Shown piece by piece: positions 7,428-13,774 of a stretch of 13,774 nucleotides of DNA. Location of the stretch: positions 1-13,774 of the forward strand of contig NZ_JAACKB010000207.1 in assembly GCF_010892395.1 (NCBI RefSeq). Direction: 5' to 3'. The notes below the pieces were generated by a model that was given only the letters and a program-made list of their open reading frames with translations, ran no database searches and had not been told where the DNA came from. Each line of letters begins with the position of its first letter. The stretch's first letter is position 1. Made by a program: the position numbers and the translations under genes. The DNA comes from Sulfurovum sp. bin170. GTDB lineage: Bacteria; Campylobacterota; Campylobacteria; Campylobacterales; Sulfurovaceae.

Positions 7428-8729
7428 GTGAATAGTAATAATAGTCGAATAGTAATAGAGGATTTGAAACATATCTGGCACCCATGCACACAGATGAAAG
7501 ACCATGAGACTCTGCCACTAATACCTATCAAAAGAGGAAAAGGGGTCTATCTTTATGATTTTGAAGATAATAGATATATAGATGCCATAAGCTCATGGTG
7601 GGTCAATATCTTTGGACATGTCAATGAGCATATCTCCACAAGAGTTAAAGAGCAACTAGATACACTAGAGCATGTACTCCTAGCAGGTTTCACACACAAA
7701 CCTGCTGTTGATTTGGCAGAGAAGCTTGTCAATCTCACCCCAAAAGGTCTGGATAAACTGTTTTTTGCTGATAATGGGTCAAGTGCTGTCGAAGTGGCTC
7801 TAAAGATGAGCTTTCATTACCATAGAAACAGAGGTAGTCACCGCCCTCTATTTCTCTCATTGACCAATAGTTATCATGGTGAGACTATAGGTGCTTTGAG
7901 TGTTGGTGATGTTGAACTCTACAAAGAGACTTATGCTCCTCTATTAATCTCCTGTATTCAAACTCCTGTGCCAAAAGACCAAACAGAGCAGAGTGCAAGA
8001 GAGGCTATTATAGAGCTTAAAAAAATATTGGAAGAGAGAGCCGATGAAATTTCAGCATTCATTATAGAACCACTGGTTCAAGGTGCGGGAAATATGCATA
8101 TGTATCATCCTCTCTATATAAGAATGGCAAAAGATGTCTGTAGTAGATATGGTATTCACCTTATAGCCGATGAGATTATGACAGGTTTTGGAAGAACTGG
8201 CACAATGTTTGCATGTGAACAGGCTGGAGTTACTCCTGATTTTATGACCATCTCAAAAGGTCTGACAGGTGGTTATCTGCCACTTGCAGTTACCATGACC
8301 ACACTTGATGTCTACAACGCTTTTTATTGTGATTACAGTGAGTTTAAAGCATTTCTACACTCACATAGTTATACAGGAAACCCTCTAGCATGTAGTGCTG
8401 CCTTAGCTACGATAGAGCTTTTTGAAGCCTCTGATGTATTGGGAGATAATAGAAAAAAATCAGCTTATATCTTGGAAAAGTTAGAGAAGTTCAAGAGCCT
8501 TCCAAATGTCAAAGAGATAAGACAGACAGGGATGATAGCTGCGGTTGAGTTACAAGGGTATAGACCAGAAGAACGAATCGGACTAAAAGTCTATCAGTAT
8601 GGATTGGACAATGGAGTTCTGCTTCGTCCTCTTGCTCATATTGTATATTTTATGCCACCTTACATTATCTCTTATGAGGAGATAGACAAGATGATAGATA
8701 CGGCTTATGAGGCTATTGTTTTGTTATAG
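7428..8729 (+). CDS. bioA: Adenosylmethionine--8-amino-7-oxononanoate aminotransferase BioA (DAPA synthase)
   Basis: BioA is a PLP-dependent class III aminotransferase that converts 8-amino-7-oxononanoate to 7,8-diaminononanoate in biotin synthesis. Seen here: HPCTQM near the N-terminus, AISSWWVNIFGH, the PLP-phosphate loop DNGSSAVEVALKM, NSYHGETIG, ADEIMTGFGRTG (the Asp contacts the PLP ring nitrogen), SKGLTGGYLPLA with the Schiff-base Lys at about 277, and HSYTGNPLAC. I start it at GTG 7428-7430, since AAGGGA lies six bases upstream. An in-frame TTG at 7401 gives nine more residues but has no ribosome-binding site. Length (433) is normal. Position 17 of the E. coli enzyme, a Tyr near the amino donor, is Cys here (HPCTQM for HPYTSM), so the donor could be other than S-adenosylmethionine. 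No other biotin gene is nearby; adjacency to the ftsAZ cluster recalls H. pylori. Confidence 0.95.
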   Translation: MNSNNSRIVIEDLKHIWHPCTQMKDHETLPLIPIKRGKGVYLYDFEDNRYIDAISSWWVNIFGHVNEHISTRVKEQLDTLEHVLLAGFTHKPAVDLAEKLVNLTPKGLDKLFFADNGSSAVEVALKMSFHYHRNRGSHRPLFLSLTNSYHGETIGALSVGDVELYKETYAPLLISCIQTPVPKDQTEQSAREAIIELKKILEERADEISAFIIEPLVQGAGNMHMYHPLYIRMAKDVCSRYGIHLIADEIMTGFGRTGTMFACEQAGVTPDFMTISKGLTGGYLPLAVTMTTLDVYNAFYCDYSEFKAFLHSHSYTGNPLACSAALATIELFEASDVLGDNRKKSAYILEKLEKFKSLPNVKEIRQTGMIAAVELQGYRPEERIGLKVYQYGLDNGVLLRPLAHIVYFMPPYIISYEEIDKMIDTAYEAIVLL

Positions 8730-8821
8730 TTTGATTTTGGTGGGGTATGATGGTTACAGCTTGATTTACCTCTATGGACACATAACAAAAAAGATTTTAG
8801 ATTTTTAGATATTGAATTGGT

Positions 8822-8895
8822 GTAGGGTGTTTTCCCCGAAAACACCGTCAAAACCAAATTTTCATAGGACGATGTTGTGAGGCACAACACCCTAC
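8822..8895. repeat. REPIN-like inverted pair of family-1 (GTAG) REP hairpins downstream of bioA
   Basis: The outer arms are GTAGGGTGTT (8822-8831) and AACACCCTAC (8886-8895). Each arm is also a hairpin. The left one is GGTGTTTTC, loop CCC, GAAAACACC. The right one is TGTTGTG, loop AGG, CACAACA. The left hairpin is followed by CGTCAAAACC, and the same tail follows the right unit at 11324-11415. The stems differ in sequence but pair fully. GTAG followed by a palindrome is the known architecture of bacterial REP elements mobilised by RAYT transposases; a RAYT is not present in this window. It may also end or stabilise the bioA transcript. Confidence 0.8.
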
Positions 8896-8923
8896 GAATA
8901 AAATTAGATGTAAAGGAAAAAAT

Positions 8924-8995
8924 ATGACAATTACACTAAAAATTGACAATCCTAATATAGAACAGCAGTTAATGGAGTCAAAAAAACTATCTTGA
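8924..8995 (+). pseudogene. Short antitoxin-like reading frame, likely a truncated remnant
   Basis: AAAGGA (8913-8918) precedes an ATG that opens a 23-residue frame, MTITLKIDNPNIEQQL and seven further residues, ending TGA at 8993-8995. The opening resembles the N-terminus of small antitoxin-like proteins I have seen in this phylum (a beta strand followed by IDNP-x-IEQ). The expected continuation is missing and no toxin gene follows. It could instead be a genuine short peptide or chance. The identification is by memory of pattern only. Confidence 0.4.
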
Positions 8996-9086
8996 CTCTC
9001 TCTAAAAATTAATTACTTAATAAAGAATTGCTTAGTTTATGTAATTTTTTTATATTAACATATTTTTAGTTTTTAAAAAAGTCTAC

Positions 9087-9878
9087 TTAACTAAACTGAT
9101 GCCAAAATGGAGTTCCCACAGTAGGAGTAGAAGGACTTGCCATATCCCTCTTCTGCATAACCCCTGCCTCATAGCTAAGTCGACCTGCATAGACAGCATG
9201 TTTAAATGCCTCACCCATTATCACAGGTTCTTGTGCCAAAGCAACCGCAGAGTTTAGCAACACACCATCAAATCCAAGTTCCATCGCCTCTACTGCGTCT
9301 GATGGTTTTCCTATTCCTGCATCTACTATTAGATTCAGATTGGGAAACTGTCTACGAATTACTTTTAGGTTATATGGGTTCATAAGCCCTCTACCTGAAC
9401 CGATAGGTGACCCCCAAGGCATCAAAGTTGTACATCCAATATCTGCTAATCGTTGTGCCAATACCAAATCATCGGTCATATATGGCAAGACTCTAAATCC
9501 ATCATCTATTAAAACTTTGGTAGCCTCTAGCAACGCAAAAGGGTCAGGTTGAAGATTATATTGATTGCCAATAACTTCTAGTTTTATCCAATCAGTCTCA
9601 AAGACCTCTCTAGCCATCATCGCAGTGGTAATCGCCTCTTTTGCAGTGTGACACCCTGCCGTATTTGGTAGTACCGTAACATCCAACTCTTTGATAATAT
9701 CCCAAAATTGATTACCACATTGCGGTGCATTTGCTGATTGTCTTCGCAAAGCTACGGTGACAATCTCTGCTCCTGATGCTTTAATAGATTTTTCCATAAT
9801 CTCTGGTGATGGGTAGAGAGCAGAGCCTATCATTAGCCGACTATCAAACTCTTTTCCCTCTATTTTCCATTTTTTCAT
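9087..9878 (-). CDS. thiG: Thiazole synthase ThiG
   Basis: ThiG condenses 1-deoxy-D-xylulose 5-phosphate, dehydroglycine (here expected from ThiO) and the ThiS thiocarboxylate to form the thiazole phosphate of thiamin. It is a cytoplasmic TIM barrel of about 260 residues, and this copy has 263. Visible are [12 protein letters not shown] near the N-terminus, VTVALRRQ (residues 41-47), [13 protein letters not shown] (70-82), the Schiff-base lysine Lys99 in [25 protein letters not shown], and the phosphate-binding [29 protein letters not shown]. Its ATG comes one base after the thiS stop. The ribosome-binding site AAGGGGG is formed by the last ThiS Gly codons, so the two are translationally coupled. 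It is the last gene of the thiC-thiO-thiS-thiG operon. Confidence 0.97.
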   Translation of the reverse strand: MKKWKIEGKEFDSRLMIGSALYPSPEIMEKSIKASGAEIVTVALRRQSANAPQCGNQFWDIIKELDVTVLPNTAGCHTAKEAITTAMMAREVFETDWIKLEVIGNQYNLQPDPFALLEATKVLIDDGFRVLPYMTDDLVLAQRLADIGCTTLMPWGSPIGSGRGLMNPYNLKVIRRQFPNLNLIVDAGIGKPSDAVEAMELGFDGVLLNSAVALAQEPVIMGEAFKHAVYAGRLSYEAGVMQKRDMASPSTPTVGTPFWHQFS

Positions 9879-9879
9879 A

Positions 9880-10080
9880 TTATCCCCCTTGGACTGGTGA
9901 GAGGATGTCTAGTCTGTCACCATCTTTTATTATTGTCTCTTTATATTTTGTTTTTAGTACAAATGTCTCATTGAGTGCTACGGCTATACCTTTGCTGTAA
10001 CTCATTTCTTCTAATAGTTCTTTTATTGATATATGCTCACCCTTAAACTCTTTTATCTCACCATTTACCGATATTATCAT
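9880..10080 (-). CDS. thiS: Sulfur carrier protein ThiS
   Basis: ThiS is the ubiquitin-fold sulfur carrier whose C-terminal glycine is adenylated and thiocarboxylated, then donates sulfur to ThiG. The 66-residue product begins [12 protein letters not shown], contains the core [21 protein letters not shown], and ends DILSPVQGG with the required C-terminal GlyGly. I chose the ATG at 10080, which matches family length and has AAGGA ten bases and GGAGG fifteen bases upstream. A longer frame from a GTG at 10119 only translates the hairpin repeat next to the gene (MTWSHLRRKEFK) and is rejected. The activating enzyme ThiF is not in the window. It couples directly to thiG. Confidence 0.95.
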   Translation of the reverse strand: MIISVNGEIKEFKGEHISIKELLEEMSYSKGIAVALNETFVLKTKYKETIIKDGDRLDILSPVQGG

Positions 10081-10098
10081 AATTTTAAATTCCTTCCT

Positions 10099-10209
10099 CC
10101 GTAGGTGTGACCATGTCACACGCCTAAACTAAATATTGCTTGATTGAATATTTGATATTTCCATTGTATTCAAACCGAGATTTGTCGTGTGACCATGTCA
10201 CACCTACGG
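10099..10209. repeat. Diverged REPIN-like hairpin pair between thiO and thiS
   Basis: Two 24-base arms at 10099-10122 and 10186-10209 are inverted copies, beginning and ending CCGTAGG and CCTACGG. They differ only in the four-base centre. Each arm contains its own hairpin, GTGTGAC, loop CAT, GTCACAC, preceded by GTAG or GTAGG. This is the same plan as the GTAGGGTG elements at 8822 and 11324, with a different palindrome. About 63 AT-rich bases separate the arms. In the thi transcript the 3' arm ends in GG that are the first bases of the thiS GGAGG. Confidence 0.8.
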
Positions 10210-10216
10210 AAATGTT

Positions 10217-11311
10217 TCAGATTTTTCTAATCCCCTCATTCAAAGCCTTCTCTACAATCGCAGGAGCCAAAAGATACCCATGCCGATAGAGACCATTTAT
10301 TCGTGTTAGACCCTTAGAGTTCTCAATCCGTGGCAAATTATCTCTAAATGCAGGACGGCAGTTGGTCTCAGTATTAACCACTCGTGCCTCACCAAAGTTA
10401 GGATGAACAGTAAATACAGCAGAGAGAAGTTCTAGCATAGAGCGAACAGATATATCCGAACTATCCTCACTCTCAATCTCACTAGCTCCGATAATATAGC
10501 GTTTTGACCCTGTTGTTTGAGCAATCTTACAATCTTTGCAATACTCTAGCTCAATCCCCTCACATCCATTCTCACGAGGAACAATATATATCTTGTATCT
10601 AGGGTGGAGTAGTCTTGTTGGACGAGTGATATGAATGTCATTTGATTCAAGCCAAATAACCTCACCTCTCACTCCACGCAAATCAGAAAAATATTCTTTT
10701 GCACCCAAACCACGAGCATCAAAGACCCAATCAAAAGACTCCTCTTTTCCATCAACAAAAACTTTTCCTGATTCAATCTTGTCTACAAGCGTATGCTCTC
10801 GCCAAGTCACCTTTGCCATCGAATCAAGATAGTTGGTAGAGAAAGCAATAAAGCGTTGAGAATCGACTTGCCCCTCATCTTTAAGATAAAATGCTTGGGT
10901 ATGGTGACCCAATTCAGGCTCAATCATAGAGAGTTCTCTACTATTAAGCAACTCAATATCTTTTGCCTCATCTACTTTGTTGCGAAGAGAGGTGATAAAA
11001 TGTTCAAGCTCTGGCATATCTTGTGGATGGGCGGTTATAATAGTTCCTTCTCTTTGCAATCCATCATAGACCCCTGCATCTCTCAAAAGAGGTTTCCAAA
11101 GCTCCATCGAGCGTTTTCCAAGGTCAAATATGACCGATTCTGCTGTCTCTAGCTCTGCAAAAGGGGCTAACATCCCAGCCGCTGTAAAACCTGCTGAGTG
11201 TACTCCCTCTCTTGTATCTTTCTCAAATAGTGTTAGGGTGTGTCCGTCTTTTAGTAGGTTTAGTGCGAGGACTCTCCCTACTAGTCCTGCTCCTACGATT
11301 GCTATGTTCAT
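10217..11311 (-). CDS. thiO: Glycine oxidase ThiO (FAD-dependent)
   Basis: ThiO oxidises glycine with O2 to the imine (dehydroglycine) used by ThiG, in place of the radical SAM enzyme ThiH. The 364-residue DAO-family protein starts MNIAIVGAGLVG with the FAD-binding G-x-G-x-x-G at 7-12. It continues with HSAGFTAAGMLAPFAELE (substrate/FAD region) and WVFDARGLGAKEYF, then RLLHPRYKIYIVPRENG, YIIGASEIES and GLYRHGYLLAPAIVEKAL at the C-terminus, all typical of glycine oxidases. I start it at the ATG at 11311: GGG at 11317-11319 lies in AAAGGG five bases upstream. A GTG at 11410 would add 33 residues that are merely the translated repeat at 11324-11415. It follows thiC after a 100-base gap that is nearly all repeat. 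Confidence 0.94.
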   Translation of the reverse strand: MNIAIVGAGLVGRVLALNLLKDGHTLTLFEKDTREGVHSAGFTAAGMLAPFAELETAESVIFDLGKRSMELWKPLLRDAGVYDGLQREGTIITAHPQDMPELEHFITSLRNKVDEAKDIELLNSRELSMIEPELGHHTQAFYLKDEGQVDSQRFIAFSTNYLDSMAKVTWREHTLVDKIESGKVFVDGKEESFDWVFDARGLGAKEYFSDLRGVRGEVIWLESNDIHITRPTRLLHPRYKIYIVPRENGCEGIELEYCKDCKIAQTTGSKRYIIGASEIESEDSSDISVRSMLELLSAVFTVHPNFGEARVVNTETNCRPAFRDNLPRIENSKGLTRINGLYRHGYLLAPAIVEKALNEGIRKI

Positions 11312-11323
11312 TTTTTCCCTTTT

Positions 11324-13359
<2,036 letters not shown>

Positions 13360-13467
13360 CGAAACTAAAGTTTTCGTTTCCTAGTTTTGCAAAAAAATTA
13401 TTTTAAAATTACGAAAAGAGAGAGTTGTAGATAGAAGAGTAGAACCGTAGTTCTAAAGTCAAATACA

Positions 13468-13570
13468 ATCTCTTCCTTACGCCGATATTAATCGGTTCAA
13501 GTTCAACGGACCAGCTTAGGCTGTCTCAGCTACTTTTTAACTTTATAGTTTTGGTAGCACCCCGAGAGAT
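13468..13570 (-). ncRNA. TPP (thi-box) riboswitch upstream of thiC
   Basis: Read on the minus strand the region contains the thi-box landmarks in order: ATCTCTC (P1 5' strand, 13570-13564), GGGGTGC (13563-13557), GCTGAGA in the P2/P3 junction, then TTGAAC, CCGATTAATATCGG (the P4/P5 hairpin) and CGTAAGGAAGAGAT closing P1. ATCTCT pairs with AGAGAT (13473-13468). Consensus riboswitches have GAACCTGAT here; this one has GAACTTGAAC, a slight divergence. It binds thiamin pyrophosphate and normally represses downstream expression. Its position upstream of thiC-thiO-thiS-thiG matches known thi-box use. Confidence 0.93.
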
Positions 13571-13579
13571 GAATATGGA

Positions 13580-13592
13580 TTTATACATTATG
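13580..13592 (-). promoter_or_regulatory. Possible -10 region of the thi operon promoter
   Basis: On the minus strand CATAAT (13592-13587) and TATAAA (13585-13580) lie 10-20 bases ahead of the riboswitch, where a transcription start is expected. The surrounding sequence is AT-rich and no good -35 is seen, as is common in this phylum. Which of the two is used cannot be decided here. Confidence 0.35.
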
Positions 13593-13625
13593 TGAAATAA
13601 GATATTGCTGAATTTTATAAATTTT

Positions 13626-13700
13626 TAGGCTCACACCAACCTCAGAGGTCTCACAGAAAAAAACTAATAATTACTAGGCTCATACCAACCTCAGAGGTCT
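13626..13700. repeat. 26-base direct repeat with internal palindrome, two copies
   Basis: Copies at 13626-13651 and 13675-13700 differ at one base (TAGGCTCACACC versus TAGGCTCATACC). Both end in ACCTCAGAGGTCT, which contains the palindrome ACCTC-A-GAGGT. The 23 bases between them are A-rich. They lie between the thi promoter and an unidentified reading frame at the window edge. Two copies and no cas gene do not support a CRISPR array; remnants of a mobile-element end or a small regulatory repeat are possible. Confidence 0.7.
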
Positions 13701-13701
13701 A

Positions 13702-13774
13702 TCACCCCAACAACACCTGAAGCAAAGAATCAAGTAAATTTCTACCCCTTTTGCGAACATTATGAGTAAACTCA
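13702..13774 (-). CDS. Unidentified C-terminal fragment of a reading frame entering from the right edge
   Basis: On the minus strand a frame is open from 13773 to a TGA at 13704-13702. It would give 23 C-terminal residues, EFTHNVRKRGRNLLDSLLQVL followed by two more. The basic RKRGRN followed by a leucine-rich helix looks protein-like, but so short a stretch can be open by chance. I do not recognise a family. If real, the gene ends just before the 26-base repeats and is followed by the thi operon on the same strand. Confidence 0.3.
   Translation of the reverse strand, partial: EFTHNVRKRGRNLLDSLLQVLLG

Larger units (their letters stand above)
8730..9086. other. 357-base gap between convergent bioA and thiG
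   Basis: The gap holds a family-1 hairpin pair (8822-8895) and a 23-codon antitoxin-like remnant (8924-8995), both listed separately. Bases 8730-8820 show no gene. Bases 8996-9086 are AT-rich. AATTAC (9011-9016) and GTAATT (9041-9046) are complementary and lead into a T-run at 9044-9050, a weak candidate terminator for bioA. I see no convincing intrinsic terminator for the thi operon. Confidence 0.5.

Noticed and set aside
9000..9086. Strong terminator of the thi operon
   Set aside because: Only AT-rich sequence with short weak stems; AGTTTTTAAAAAAGT looks symmetric but is not a usable hairpin with a U-run.
10081..10119. A 13-residue extension of ThiS from a GTG at 10119
   Set aside because: It translates the repeat arm and makes the protein longer than the family; the ATG at 10080 has its own ribosome-binding site.
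13626..13700. Minimal CRISPR array
   Set aside because: Only two repeats of 26 bases with an internal palindrome, one A-rich 23-base spacer, and no cas gene in the window.

Overview
The window looks like chromosomal DNA of a Campylobacterota (epsilonproteobacterial) species, probably a free-living relative of Sulfurovum or Sulfurimonas. It is AT-rich, and it carries the order bioA <- / -> ppiD-like, ftsA, ftsZ that I recall from Helicobacter pylori and, for the last three, from Campylobacter jejuni. Glycine oxidase ThiO rather than ThiH in the thiazole pathway points to a life with some oxygen. The species assignment is inference.

Left part (1-1570). A DUF2062 membrane protein runs off the left edge on the minus strand. 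It diverges from lgt, the prolipoprotein diacylglyceryl transferase. An inverted pair of short hairpin repeats begins inside the last codons of lgt. Middle part (1569-7313), all minus strand, transcribed right to left: a periplasmic-chaperone-like PpiD/SurA protein, FtsA, FtsZ, a secreted NodB-type polysaccharide deacetylase, and a DUF3365 haem lipoprotein. The first four are tightly packed and look like one cell-division and envelope operon. The lipoprotein is convergent with lgt, whose enzyme would lipidate it. bioA (7428-8729, plus) diverges from that operon.

Right part (8730-13774). After a 357-base gap holding a hairpin repeat and a 23-codon antitoxin-like remnant comes a minus-strand thiamin operon: thiC, thiO, thiS, thiG. 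ThiC makes the pyrimidine half. ThiO, ThiS and ThiG contribute to the thiazole half. A clear TPP riboswitch (13468-13570) precedes thiC. Its leader contains an 8-base segment that can pair either with the thiC ribosome-binding site or with the riboswitch's own 3' P1 strand, which suggests TPP-controlled translation.

The most unusual layer is non-coding. At least two families of REP-like hairpins occur here. Family 1 starts with GTAG followed by a palindrome, arranged as inverted pairs (REPIN-like) after bioA, between thiC and thiO, and, as a diverged form, between thiO and thiS. Family 2 starts with GGAA and has a conserved bulged base. It forms an inverted pair after lgt and a single copy inside the thiC leader. 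In the thi operon these elements fill the intercistronic gaps: one supplies the thiC stop codon, and one partly covers the thiS ribosome-binding site. No REP-associated transposase lies in the window. The right edge holds a 26-base direct repeat and the last codons of an unidentified minus-strand reading frame.
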